Source: Mytilus galloprovincialis (taxonomy: Eukaryota; Mollusca; Bivalvia; Mytilida; Mytilidae). From it: 64,000 nt of DNA. Of this stretch, positions 23,801 to 31,312 are shown piece by piece. The notes under the pieces were generated by a model. It had not been told where the DNA came from and searched no databases. It saw nothing but the letters and a program-made list of their open reading frames with translations. The stretch spans positions 99,405,743-99,469,742 of the forward strand of contig NC_134839.1 in NCBI RefSeq assembly GCF_965363235.1. The letters run 5' to 3'. The stretch's first letter is position 1; each line of letters opens with the position of its first letter. A program made the translations under genes and the position numbers.

Positions 23801-26800
23801 TCCACCAATTCTAGACCCAATACAAATGGAAAACAACCCTACCAGAATATAGACGTCATAACTTGTAACATTGAGGGTATAAAGGCAAATATGAAATTTC
23901 TAGAACATTTATCTCAGAAACATGCATTTATCTGTCTGCAGGAACATTGGCTTTGGACTTTTGAAAAGGACTACATTGATAAAGATATACCAGGCATGAT
24001 TAATCATAGTCGATGTCACGATGTTAACGATCCAATATCAAACTTTCAAATACCAAAAGGAAGAGGGGGTGTTGCAATTCTTTGGCCATCATCCTTAGAT
24101 TCTCATGTGAAAAAGCTAGAAGACGGAAACGAACGAATAATAGCTATAGAAATTCAAACTAGGAATAAAGCTACCTGTCTAGTGAATGCGTACATGCCAA
24201 CAAAAAAATCCAACTCTGACGTAGACTATCAAGCTCACTTAGACATTTTACAGGCTATTATGGATAAATATGAAGATACACATACGATCGTATTCTGTGG
24301 TGCTATGAATGGTACCTTAATGAAGGAAAGAAACAATAGTCACGATAAGAAGCTTACTAAATTTATCCAATCCAACAAATTGAACGTACATCAGGAGATG
24401 ATCACAAATTCAACGCCAACCTTATACCATAATGACGGCAAATCAACTTCACAAATAGACTATATATTTTCAAACAACGACGTTATAAATACTGCCATGG
24501 TAATGCAACAAGATCCTATTAACTCATCATCACATCTGCCGGTCATAGCAAATTTACCAAAAGATTAAAGACAGAAGTGAAAAAAGGAAAGAAAAGCCAC
24601 ACCACTTATAAACTTTTATGGGAAAAAACTGACAAGAAAGAATACAAAAACGTCCTCAACAAGATGATTACAGCTTATAACTGGAACGACTCTGATGTGA
24701 ACGAAAAAGTAAGCCAACTTACTTCCATTCTTCACAAAACAGCAGACAAAGTAGTACCTAAAAAACTCATCAAGCTAACTGGGTTCAAAAACAAAGCCTC
24801 TCCAAAAGTTAGACAGCTGATACAGGCAAGCAAACAGAAACACAGAGAATGGGACAACGCTGGACGACCAAGAAACAACCATATACTTTTCGTGGGAAAA
24901 AAATCAGCAAAAAGGGCTTTGCGTCGTCAACAACGAAAAGAAGCAGCGATAGAAAGAGAACAATTTCTGCAACGACTAGAAAAAGACCCAAATGATAAGG
25001 CTTTTTTCCAATTGATCAAGCGAAATCAATCCAGTATAAAGAGCAATGGTCCTGAAATTCTGATAGATGGCGATAAAACATCAAAAACGCCTTCAAATCA
25101 AAGAGAAACTTTTGCAGACTACTTCAAAAATCTAGCCACTCCACAAGAAAATCGGAATTTCAAGGACGAATTACTTTCTCACAGCACAAATAGATGCAAT
25201 TTAATTAAAGAGGTCTCCAAAAATAGTACCAAAAGGAAAATACTATTAACCCAACAAGAAATATTAAATGCTATTCAAAAACTTAAAAATGGAAAGTCGC
25301 CAGATGAATATGGTATCACAGCTGAACATATCAAATATGCAGGGAATGAAATAACCCATATATACCAAAACATTTTCAACCAGATATTTAAGGAAGGAAA
25401 AGTTGCAACCAGCTTTAAAACAGGCATAATAACGCCAGTTCCAAAAAAAGGGGAAAGATTTAACTCAAGCTACAAATTACAGAGGCATAACAGTTACATC
25501 TGCTCATGGGAAAGTATACGAGTACGTGCTGATCGAAAAGACAGGTTTAAAGAATATCAATCAATCAAACCTACAATTCGGCTTTACTGAAAGACTCTCA
25601 CCTACTATGGCGGCACTGATATTATCAGAAGTATACTCAGAAATCAATGGAAAAGATTTATTATTCATAACAACATTAGACAGTCAAAAAGCATTTGATG
25701 TAGTCAATCATCAAATCTTGCTAGACAAACTCTACTATCTAGGAGTAGATATTGAATACTGGGATGTTATTGAGGATATGTACAATGGTGTCACATCAAG
25801 CGTGAAATGGCAGGAAGAAACAAGTCTCTCGTTTAGTATTGATCAGGGAGTAAGACAGGGTGGAATCCTATCTTCGCATCTATACAAACAATACATCAAT
25901 GAATTACTCTCTGAACTAGAAACTCATAACATGGGCATATCTATAGGGAATACTTATGCAGGCTGTCCTAGCTGTGCAGATGATATTGTACTTCTCTCAA
26001 ACGACCAAAATGAAATGCAAGAAATGCTCAACACGGTGTATGATTACTCAAGCGACCATAGATTCTTAATCCATCCAGTAAAAAGCAATACAATAGTTAA
26101 AAGTGTCAACAAAAGAACTAGTGAAAGAATACAACAATCAATTACTTTAGGCGATAACATTATGGAATTTAAATCAGAAACAACACATCTAGGTCTTAAA
26201 AAAACAACATCTGAGGAAACTAAAATTAATATCAATGACAGGATATCACTAGCACGAAGAACTCTGTACTCTCTGATCAAGACTGGCGTTCATGGTACAA
26301 ATAGACTCAACCCAAGAACTTCATGCAAGATTTACCAAGTATACGTCATTCCACGTCTTCTATATGGCTTAGAAAAATTAAATCTCCAAAACAAAGACAC
26401 AGTAGCACTATGCAGTTTTCATCTTAGCACTCTGAAGCATATCCAATCACTTCCAAATAGAACAGCTACATCAGCAGTCTACTTGCTTCTTGGAGCGCTG
26501 CCAATAACTGCTGAGCTCCACAAAAGACAGTTGAGTCTGTTACACTCAATAGCAATGAGTCACAATAACTCAATACGTGAAATTGCATGGAGGCAACATA
26601 CAGCAGGTCGACCAAATAGCTTCTTCAAAAGAATAAATGACATACTGGACATGTATCAACTCCCATCATTCAACGAAATAATGAATCAACATTACAACAA
26701 GCTTGACTGGAAAAACATCGTACGAACAGCTATTTCATCTCACTGGACAGTCAAACTAAAAGCAGATTGTGAAGAAAAATCAACACTCAACTTGCTATCA

Positions 26801-28867
26801 AAAAGAAACCTGAATATTGGACAAACTCACAACGTATGGGATACAATATCGAGCTCCGTCAAAGATGTTAGAAAAGCAGCGACAAAAGTACGCATGTTAA
26901 CTGGAACATACATGCTTCAAACCTTAAAAGCAAAATTCAATCAAGCAGAGATAGATCCTACCTGCCCAATATGTAAGATTGAAGCTGAAGATCTTCAACA
27001 CCTTCTAACAAGTTGCCCAGCGTATAGACACATTCGAAAATCGCACTTTCAACAGATAAAAGAATATATTGTTAGCAAAATTGGAAGTAGTGTATGGACA
27101 ATCAATTTCAATAGCAAATTGGCTATCACGGAATTATTGATAGACTGTCAAAGCTTTGTTGAAAGGAATATTCTCCCGAATGACAAACTGATATTAAGAA
27201 CAATAGAAATGAAATCAAGGGACTACTGCCACCTAATCCACATGAAAAGAATGAACATTACTAATGCCTAGCTAGTGCGTGGAGTTAGGGGCATATCTCT
27301 GTGTATGGTCAAGCCAGTGTCATTTCAAAAAACTTAAAAGTAATACGCCATACGAACATTATTAAACTAATCAAAATAATACTTCTATAACATCAAAGTC
27401 ATGATTTCAGTTTATATAAATTTTCATCTTATAAGAAAACTTAGATACTTTATTCTTACACTAAAAGTACATGATAATTATACTATATCTTGGCAGTTTA
27501 AATTAACGTTAAGCATAATTAAATAATGTAACTCAACATCCAAATTAGTCATGCTTATGTTTTATATTGCATTGAAAAGCACCTGTTTAAATTTATGAGT
27601 CTGCGAACATGTAATTTATTTAGTATACCTCTTGCCAATTTAATACTACATTACTTTAAAAGTCCCTATATTAATGCTTATATATAAATTCACGACTTGT
27701 TGTAAATACACTGGTTTTTATGGTGGAGGATGCTGTTCATTCATATTTTACATAGGATTTATTGCGTGTTTTAATGTACATATACTGTTAACATTTATCG
27801 GTCTCATCCGAGTGCTCCTAAACAGGAGGGAATTACGAAAGAAGAAGAAGAAGCGGAGTGAACCGTTGGTCTGACTCTCTAAATAACTTTCTGGTTTCTT
27901 CGTTTCTTATAATCAGAATTACATAATATGTTACATTGACAAAACCGACAACGCGAGTACAATAGAAAAGTAACTCCTCTTTTGAACAATCGACAATATC
28001 CATTGTAAAACCATGCCGGTGACGATATTGATTAAAATTTATTTATTAAACTGGGTTGCGTTCAATATCATAGCGGCTACGTAGTGCTACGTTGATTTGT
28101 GTCTACTTAAACGAGTAGCTAGTCTAGCTGCTGTCAATATCTATGTAGCAACTAAGGTAGCTACACATTCAATAGTCATAAATCTACATAGCCCTATGTA
28201 GCTGCTACAATATTGAACGCAACCCAGCAATCGTATATTTCAAAGAGGAAGTATTTGTTATACTACGTTTATCTGAAATAAGCATGCAAATACATATGTT
28301 TCACTTACTCCTTGGCATGTTAAAACTTTCAAAAATATTTATATGTTCTACACCTAAGTTTTCCGTTCAGTGACCGTATCAGCAGTATATTTGTCATATT
28401 TCAGACAATTTTATTAATAAAATTTATTATTGTGTTACAAGTTATATTGTGTAATTTCAGATGTTGAAGACAGTCATCTTTTCTGGCGATTGTCATTTTC
28501 ATACACAGAGAAGAAACTGGTAAACTCGGCTAACAGTGTCGATAAATTCAGCACAAAGAAAACAGTATTCAGATTAATAAAATCACTCATTCAAGAACTG
28601 AAAGATAATAATCCAGCAATAATGAAAAAATTCTGTTCGTATCATATCAAACAGTTTATGTTTAAACAATATGATACATGGGGGGAAATATATGATGATG
28701 CGAAAACTCTTAGAAATGTTCTACAGAAATTGTTGGAGCAACTGTCAAGTTCACCCCCTTTTATAGAGAATTATTTTATAGAAAATGATAATGTAATCAG
28801 ATATGTTCCACAGACCGAAATTGCTTTGATTGTAAAATTTCTACTAGACAAAATGAAAGAATTATGA
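8541..28867 (+). CDS. C2H2 zinc-finger cGAS-like receptor (Mab-21 nucleotidyltransferase), 5' end not found
   Basis: Exons: 8541-8834, 11249-11554, 13197-13412, 13685-14005, 16797-16922, 17634-17848, 18625-18871, 19148-19366 and 28461-28867, with possible micro-exons at 9128-9155, 10563-10582 and 15303-15341. All have AG/GT borders and compatible phases, giving about 800 residues plus a missing start. Four C-x2-C-x12-H-x4-H fingers and acidic linkers precede a complete nucleotidyltransferase. Visible are GSYYDKTK, then DEFDIM and IDIDLV (the GS and acidic catalytic motifs), then WRLSFSYTEKKLV, SYHIKQF and IENYFIE of the helical lobe. The order and spacing match vertebrate cGAS. The Cys-rich zinc thumb of vertebrate cGAS is absent, as in cGAS-like receptors (cGLRs). 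The family makes cyclic dinucleotides that activate STING; ligand and product here are unknown. That all exons form one transcript is inferred from strand, order and phase. Confidence 0.8.
9128..9155 (+). CDS. candidate 28-nt micro-exon A
   Basis: Bordered by CTTTCCTTTTAG and GTATGA. Joined in phase 1 to the previous exon it reads DQPICQQTE and leaves phase 2. Alone it would break the frame, but the next candidate (20 nt) restores phase 1, so the pair adds exactly 16 codons. It could be chance; nothing homologous supports it. Confidence 0.35.
10435..10525 (+). repeat. CCCGGATTTG repeat family, copy 1
   Basis: Contains GTAACCCGGATTTG, then ATCGATTTATGAATTTCGAA and CTACTGTTGCCTTTATTTA. Related copies are at 14190-14275, 17476-17562 and 33330-33418. 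I recognise the sequence as part of a common mussel repeat; no coding potential. Confidence 0.75.
10563..10582 (+). CDS. candidate 20-nt micro-exon B
   Basis: Preceded by a strong acceptor (ATCTTTTTCTTCAG) and followed by GTAAAA. Entered in phase 2 from micro-exon A it reads YIDINI and exits in phase 1, matching the next zinc-finger exon. The good polypyrimidine tract and frame agreement are the only evidence. Confidence 0.35.
11249..11554 (+). CDS. zinc-finger exon 2 of the cGAS-like gene
   Basis: A phase 1-1 exon of 306 nt; acceptor at TTTGAAG, donor GTGAGT. It encodes the finger CNHCEKSFKTIRGLKTHVSK plus SH, then an acidic linker with EDTSDN, SDEDVFQKEDS and ESVLDDSELVSS. The acceptor was set by alignment with exons 3 and 4; a second AG six bases downstream would keep the frame and drop two residues. 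The same linker wording in exons 3 and 4 shows that the three exons are duplicates. Confidence 0.85.
11578..11594 (+). repeat. poly-C tract
   Basis: An uninterrupted run of about 17 C, 24 bases after the exon 2 donor. Such runs are length-unstable; the exact length here may be unreliable. Confidence 0.9.
11920..12060 (-). repeat. mussel dispersed repeat (AAAGAGACAACAACCC family)
   Basis: On the minus strand it reads GTGTCAAAGAGACAACAACC, then AGAGCAGACAACAGCAGAAG and a segment ending in CACCCGGAGGAGGT. I recognise this as a frequent mussel repeat. It explains the minus-strand ORFs here. Confidence 0.65.
12336..12699 (-). other. unidentified overlapping ORFs, minus strand
   Basis: Two overlapping reading frames (12394-12699, 101 codons; 12336-12557, 73 codons) lie antisense in the intron. 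The longer product contains GYYNCQYRTWISQGVLLQHS and a basic end. I do not recognise it. Residue composition looks more protein-like than neighbouring chance ORFs, so it may be a decayed mobile-element or gene fragment. Confidence 0.25.
13197..13412 (+). CDS. zinc-finger exon 3 of the cGAS-like gene
   Basis: A phase 1-1 exon of 216 nt between AATTTACAG and GTAATA. Finger: CNLCEKSFKTNRGLITHVSK plus SH. The linker is shorter than in exons 2 and 4 and ends at EESVL. Without splicing at the GTAATA donor the frame runs to a stop at 13471, and I see no later donor, so this exon probably uses the internal donor. Confidence 0.8.
13685..14005 (+). CDS. zinc-finger exon 4 of the cGAS-like gene
   Basis: A phase 1-1 exon of 321 nt with acceptor TTTACAG and donor GTGCAT. 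Finger: CNMCEKSFKTNRGLKTHVSK plus SH. The linker repeats EDTSDTE, PGKKEKSSADED and GSVLGNSELV. A donor equivalent to that of exon 3 (GTAATA after 13942) is also present in phase 1, so 258-nt and 321-nt forms are both possible. Confidence 0.8.
14960..15080 (-). mobile_element. Penelope-like element tail fragment
   Basis: Matches the 4190-4300 copy with differences: AACTCATAGATAGAAAGTAA against ACACTCATAGATCACATATA in the same order, followed by ACTGACAACGCCATGACTAA. It is the extreme 3' part only. Confidence 0.5.
15303..15341 (+). CDS. candidate 39-nt micro-exon C
   Basis: Acceptor TATTTTTTCAG, donor GTGTTA, length 39 nt, phase 1-1. It would insert VIQKHVTDQGNQL between zinc-finger exon 4 and the acidic exon without disturbing frame. 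Symmetric phase and a strong pyrimidine tract favour it; no homology evidence. Confidence 0.4.
16190..16470 (-). repeat. two decayed hammerhead-ribozyme repeats
   Basis: Two partial copies of the ribozyme repeat lie in tandem about 180 bp apart (ribozyme parts at 16192-16235 and 16372-16409), each followed on the plus strand by AAGGCCAAATAAAGTACGAA. On the minus strand the first has lost the essential core G (CTTAAGA for CTGATGA). The second keeps CTGATGA and GAAAC but has lost the stem I partner after the cleavage site. Neither should cleave. Confidence 0.75.
16797..16922 (+). CDS. acidic linker exon of the cGAS-like gene
   Basis: A phase 1-1 exon of 126 nt with acceptor TTTCATTTCAG and donor GTATAT. 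It encodes ESKSLDSTDEEEEESNDDDN and a Glu/Ser-rich continuation. The low-complexity acidic segment probably is a flexible linker between the finger region and the enzyme. Confidence 0.75.
17150..17415 (-). repeat. GCCAATGAGACAACT mussel repeat, inverted copy
   Basis: On the minus strand it begins TGACAACTCTCAATCCAAGT and includes the GGGCCCCAAAGTGAC and GAAACACCTATAA portions of the family. Plus-strand relatives are at 39549-39860, 41829-42118, 48165-48252, 54250-54560 and 57878-57955. Confidence 0.7.
17476..17562 (+). repeat. CCCGGATTTG repeat family, copy 3
   Basis: GTAACCCGGATTTG, AATCGATTTAGGAATATTGA and GTGTACTACTGTTGC in the same order as the copy at 10435. It ends 71 bases before the next exon. 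Confidence 0.7.
17634..17848 (+). CDS. cGAS-like exon with the GS motif
   Basis: A 215-nt exon from acceptor CCTTTTAAG to donor GTAAAG, phase 1 to 0. It encodes a basic segment, then the spine helix KKLVDTFFEHLRVISPTLKW and the nucleotidyltransferase GS motif in NSGSYYDKTK (Gly-Ser codons at 17825-17830). In cGAS the equivalent sequence begins the catalytic core. Confidence 0.9.
17849..18624 (+). other. intron after the GS-motif exon
   Basis: AT-rich, 776 bp, no repeat or gene recognised. The ORF at 17974-18198 looks like chance. Confidence 0.6.
18625..18871 (+). CDS. cGAS-like exon with the first two catalytic acids
   Basis: A 247-nt exon, acceptor TTATTTAG, donor GTAAGT, phase 0 to 1. It begins NDQADEFDIMIYPDNIQVEV; the Glu (18640) and Asp (18646) occupy the metal-binding positions of the family. 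The later GFYKVKFESPRVE and the helix KFKEYVFGLFDQVF follow the order seen in cGAS. Confidence 0.92.
19148..19366 (+). CDS. cGAS-like exon with the third catalytic acid
   Basis: A 219-nt phase 1-1 exon; acceptor TTTTTTTTAAG, donor GTAAGA. It encodes SPAYTIFYNGIPGKPIDIDL, whose first Asp after PI (19219-19221) aligns with the third catalytic Asp of cGAS, followed by VPCFRINTWPCI. A competing AG two bases downstream would break the frame. Confidence 0.9.
19367..20008 (+). other. start of the 9.1-kb intron
   Basis: AT-rich, without a recognisable exon. The 5' boundary of the inserted LINE must lie somewhere here before the first ORF, but I see no clear junction. Confidence 0.5.
20009..20743 (+). 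CDS. SGNH-hydrolase-like ORF of the LINE
   Basis: An intact ORF of 244 codons. Near the N-terminus PVLLSDSKG resembles block I (Ser in the GDS-like motif), WLGTCNL resembles the block with the conserved Gly and Asn, and YSDGLHPGHTLARYW near the C-terminus provides the Asp-x-x-His of block V. Esterase-like domains of this fold are known in the first ORF of several LINE groups, where they may help bind RNA or lipids. Here it is a separate ORF upstream of a PHD-containing ORF1. Nothing signals secretion. Whether it is catalytic cannot be told from the sequence. Confidence 0.65.
   Translation: MSLNKLHKQLSKPEISPSNTRAYTPVLLSDSKGIKLKNKVFSDHPVTQHIQWWCKGGETFQNRYDWLKANLSSKLTTTGNIWLYVWLGTCNLTRKDGRYISIRSTDNSTVDKCVEYIEKIIKLIKEYPNNKISILEIPVYSISTDNKSLRHSSPEQVESQDKQLEEQIHTLNSYIRNINKALGVYSLQFTTDFQNHRKVKAHQHPENRNYCYFELYSDGLHPGHTLARYWLRKISNQMSRDCWK
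20823..21336 (+). repeat. array of seven hairpin repeats between two LINE ORFs
   Basis: A motif of about 32 nt, starting CAGTCAGCACGGG and ending CCGAGCTATACTG with a T-rich middle, occurs at 20823-20854, 20952-20983 (decayed), 21054-21082 (partial), 21096-21127, 21214-21247, 21261-21292 and 21306-21336. The two halves are imperfect inverted complements (CAGT, AGC and CGG against CCG, GCT and ACTG), so the RNA can fold into a short stem with a U-rich loop. Spacing is irregular and intervening sequence differs, so this is not a simple tandem repeat. Three more copies lie inside ORF1. Confidence 0.9.
21378..23852 (+). pseudogene. LINE ORF1 with PHD finger, one in-frame stop
   Basis: The reading frame is open from 21378 to 23852 except for a TGA at 21966-21968, after ENSIV. 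The first part has a domain with INCYHTSTSLLVNGS, which I associate with ORF1 proteins of related invertebrate LINEs. After the stop comes a PHD-type zinc finger, CPVCQKQADDDTIECEECND onward to YICKQC; the usual Cys after the His (HFxC) is Arg here. Then follow a coiled-coil stretch (RKLKDRDRTIEIMEKRLSQL), a Gln/Pro-rich region and a basic tail. Two or three hairpin repeats are translated in it as SARVFPSYT. ORF1 products bind the element's RNA. Confidence 0.75.
22365..22641 (+). repeat. hairpin repeats within LINE ORF1
   Basis: Copies at 22365-22395, 22476-22506 (decayed) and 22611-22641 match the non-coding array upstream. They are 31 nt rather than 32 and are read as QSARVFPSYTG, HLAHAFPNCTG and QSARVFPSYTD. 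Confidence 0.9.
23852..27271 (+). pseudogene. LINE ORF2: endonuclease and reverse transcriptase, two frameshifts
   Basis: ORF2 overlaps the end of ORF1. The endonuclease part (to about 24560) shows TCNIEGIKANM, FICLQEHW, GRGGVAILW, FCGAMNGTL, QIDYIFSN and SSSHLPV. The Asp expected in GDxN and in SDH is Ala and Ser, respectively. A frameshift near 24555-24565 leads into the second frame (24577 on); a second near 25470-25480, just before NYRGIT, leads into the third. RT motifs then appear: DSQKAFDVVNHQ, QGVRQGGILSSHLY and catalytic CADDIVLLS. The C-terminus has a CCHC-like CPICKIEAEDLQHLLTSC. No RNase H is seen. The stop at 27269-27271 is followed by a 3' UTR. Confidence 0.85.
27272..28050 (+). 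other. LINE 3' UTR and intron remainder
   Basis: AT-rich sequence after ORF2, with a purine-rich GAAGAAGAAGAAG at about 27840-27852 as a possible LINE 3' terminus. No exon recognised. Confidence 0.5.
28051..28227. mobile_element. 177-bp MITE with CTGGGTTGCGTTCAATAT ends
   Basis: The first 18 bases CTGGGTTGCGTTCAATAT reappear as a perfect inverted complement at the right end; the similarity extends inward (GGCTACGTAG against GCTACATAG). The interior repeats GTAGCTAC-like words. No clear target duplication. It lies 233 bp before the last exon of the cGAS-like gene. Non-autonomous DNA transposon is the simplest reading. Confidence 0.8.
28461..28867 (+). CDS. last exon of the cGAS-like gene (helical lobe)
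   Basis: Acceptor TGTAATTTCAG, entry phase 1, stop TGA at 28865-28867. It encodes DVEDSHLFWRLSFSYTEKKL at the start, then FRLIKSLIQELKD, KKFCSYHIKQFMFK and IENYFIENDNVI, which follow cGAS block by block. Between EKKLV and FRLIK there are no Cys residues, so the zinc thumb of vertebrate cGAS is missing. The distance from IDIDLV to WRLSFS across the exon junction matches cGAS, so no exon is missing in the large intron. Confidence 0.92.
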
Positions 28868-28972
28868 AAAGTAATTATATTGATATTTGTATATATTTAT
28901 ATCATGCTTTGACCAAAGAAAACATATCATATGAAAAATTAAAATCGAAAAATTTCCAAAAAAGTCATCTTG

Positions 28973-28978
28973 AATAAA
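28973..28978 (+). terminator. polyadenylation signal AATAAA
   Basis: First AATAAA after the stop of the cGAS-like gene, 105 bases downstream. Confidence 0.5.
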
Positions 28979-30735
28979 CATAAAGGTAAAACATTACATT
29001 AAATATAGAAGACTCGTGTCTAGGTTTGGTCCCTTATCTAATAACTTCACTTTATTTAGTAGTCGCGAAGTCACAACTCTCAAATGGGTAATTAGTGTTC
29101 GTTTTCTTTCAATAAAGTTTATTTAAAAAGTTTGTATACAATTTACGTCATCATGTCTTTGCAAGAAGTCATAAAAAAGTATGTCGAAAGAAATGGTAAT
29201 AAGTATTCGTTTAGAGGGTATCGATTTTTGATTATTACTTTTGTTTGGCGTCAATTTTGTCTACGATTTTGCAGTCGACGTCGATTTGAAATTAGTTTAA
29301 ACATATTTTATTTGCAAAAGTAGAAAAGTCGGACGTCGATTTGAAATGGAAGGTCGACATGAGTTCCAACATACATAATTATAAAAACAAATGGTTTGTT
29401 TATACATATCTAAATACTTTACTGCCTCATATTTTACTTCATTTTAATAGGTTTCTTGGTGTATGCAATTTCCCCTAAGTGTATTTTCAACTTTGGTGCA
29501 TGTCATTTGTAAAAATTCTATTTATTTGCAATTCGGGAATTTAATGAAGACAAATCTCACGAAATCATAATATATGTTTTATACCCCCGCTTTAAAAAAA
29601 TCCAATATTATTGTATTGGCAGATACAGAAGTCACGTATATTTGATATCATTTGGTTATATATTTTTAGCTTATCTGCAATCATTTCCATCTTCATGCCT
29701 AATATATCATGTATCATCATGGAAAAATTTACATTTGATTCCTTTGTATATGATAAGTATGATCTTAAAGTTTTTATTAGTTATATTGTTGCATTTTAAT
29801 TTTCTGCAATTTTTTTATCGTTAGAATTCCTAATTATGGTAATACTTATGATAACTATGTGAATATTTTTTAAACAATATGCATTACTTTGATTTAATGA
29901 TAAATAGTGGCATTTAGATTAAATAAAAAATTACACAGTTTCGTCTTTTCTTTTGGTCAGCGACAGTTATGATATCGTCTTTTGAGTATACTCGAACTGT
30001 TTAAATTAGTAAATGTTAAAGAAACATGTGAATGTGTTTCATTATTGTGTAATTGTAAATATTTTTGCTAATAATAGTCTAAGTAATAGTAGTCTGAATG
30101 TTTAAATTCTCATTTGTCTACATGCTGTTTTCTTCAGGGTTGGGACTACCAAAAGTTTTAGACAGTACAACTAACCATGGCTGCCATCTCTGCCTAAATA
30201 ATTCTGATTAATAAACCTTAATAAACCGAATATATAATATTAATGAGTTCAAAATCTTTCAAATTTACCTATATAGACCATATGTAGTAAAAGGAGCAAA
30301 CCAATATACAAACTCCAGTCCAAGATGCAACAAAATTATCACATGTATCAGAGGCCTACTTGAAAGTCAAACAAATGGAAGTTTTTAACGACCTTGACTG
30401 GCTATGCAGCCCTTGCACGGTCGGCCCTGGCTTGTGCCTTTTTGGCATTAAATGATTTAATTTTTACCATATGGTAATTGACATAATTTTACTTGAAAGT
30501 AACGTATCATCTACGCGTTAAACATTGAGTAATCGGGAGACAATGTGAAGCCATGTACAGTCTTGAATAGAATTGCGAGTATTTCCATTAGGCGTCGATC
30601 AGATTCACAGATTTATCAGTATATATCGACCAGCCTTATCCCTTATTTAAACATTGAAATTATACTAAAATAAACTCTAGGTGTTGAAACCACCTTATGT
30701 TCAGAATTGGCAACGGTGAATATCTTAAGGATTGG

Positions 30736-30766
30736 AGAGACATATAATAATGTATTATATGTCTCT
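30736..30766. repeat. perfect 14-bp hairpin
   Basis: AGAGACATATAATA, three loop bases, then its exact complement. It is AT-rich and may be the core of an old palindromic element. Confidence 0.8.
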
Positions 30767-31088
30767 GAGGATGGTGAGCATCCGAAAATTAGAGTACATT
30801 TTGTAATATATTTTTAACTATATACTGCATGTACAAATTGAAGCATATAGTACAAATCCTACTTCTATCAACTGTACATTTTCGACGTGGCCCATTATGA
30901 CCCTAAGACTCGAGGTTGACACTTTACGGCAGGAAAAAAGAAGTCGTGCAGTGCCATCTGCACATATGAAGTCGACATACCGGTATCCCCACGGAAAACC
31001 TTTTTATAGATATCTCTAAACAAGATAATGTGTTTTGTACTCCTACCTGATTTACCTTTAAATCTTCAAAATTTTGTATTTGCTCCAG

Positions 31089-31200
31089 AGTGCATCACAC
31101 TTCGACTACAAAAGACTTATCGGTGATGCTTGAATCAAAAGAAGTTTAAAAGGCCAAATAAAGTACGAATTCGTCCGAGCAAATGTTGTAATACGATTAA
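31089..31200 (-). repeat. decayed hammerhead-ribozyme repeat
   Basis: The minus strand retains the outline of the ribozyme (CCGATAA for CTGATGA, GAAG for GAAA) and the adjoining AAGGCCAAATAAAGTACGAA on the plus strand. Core changes make cleavage implausible. Confidence 0.65.
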
Positions 31201-31312
31201 CAGGTTTGAATGAACACTCAGGTTGCATCGAATTTATCATATCATAAGGGTAAATAGTAATACACTTTATAAGGCAAATATCAAATTTGTATCTTTACAT
31301 CGCATTTTTACT

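Larger units (their letters stand above)
19860..27860 (+). mobile_element. near full-length three-ORF LINE inside the cGAS-like intron
   Basis: The order SGNH-like ORF, hairpin-repeat spacer, ORF1 with PHD finger, endonuclease/RT ORF2 and 3' UTR is that of a non-LTR retrotransposon, inserted in the same orientation as the host gene. The 3' end may be the GAAGAAGAAGAAG run at about 27840-27852; the 5' end is undefined, and both limits given are estimates. Lesions are few: one in-frame stop in ORF1 and two frameshifts in ORF2. The clade is uncertain; RT wording such as QGVRQGGILSSHLYKQYIN is like that of LINEs I associate with lophotrochozoans and cnidarians. Confidence 0.85.
28868..31312. other. 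intergenic region between two convergent genes
   Basis: Mostly AT-rich without coding signs. It contains a polyadenylation signal for the cGAS-like gene (28973-28978), a perfect hairpin (30736-30766) and a decayed hammerhead repeat (31089-31200). Short ORFs at 29132-29824 look like chance. Confidence 0.6.
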
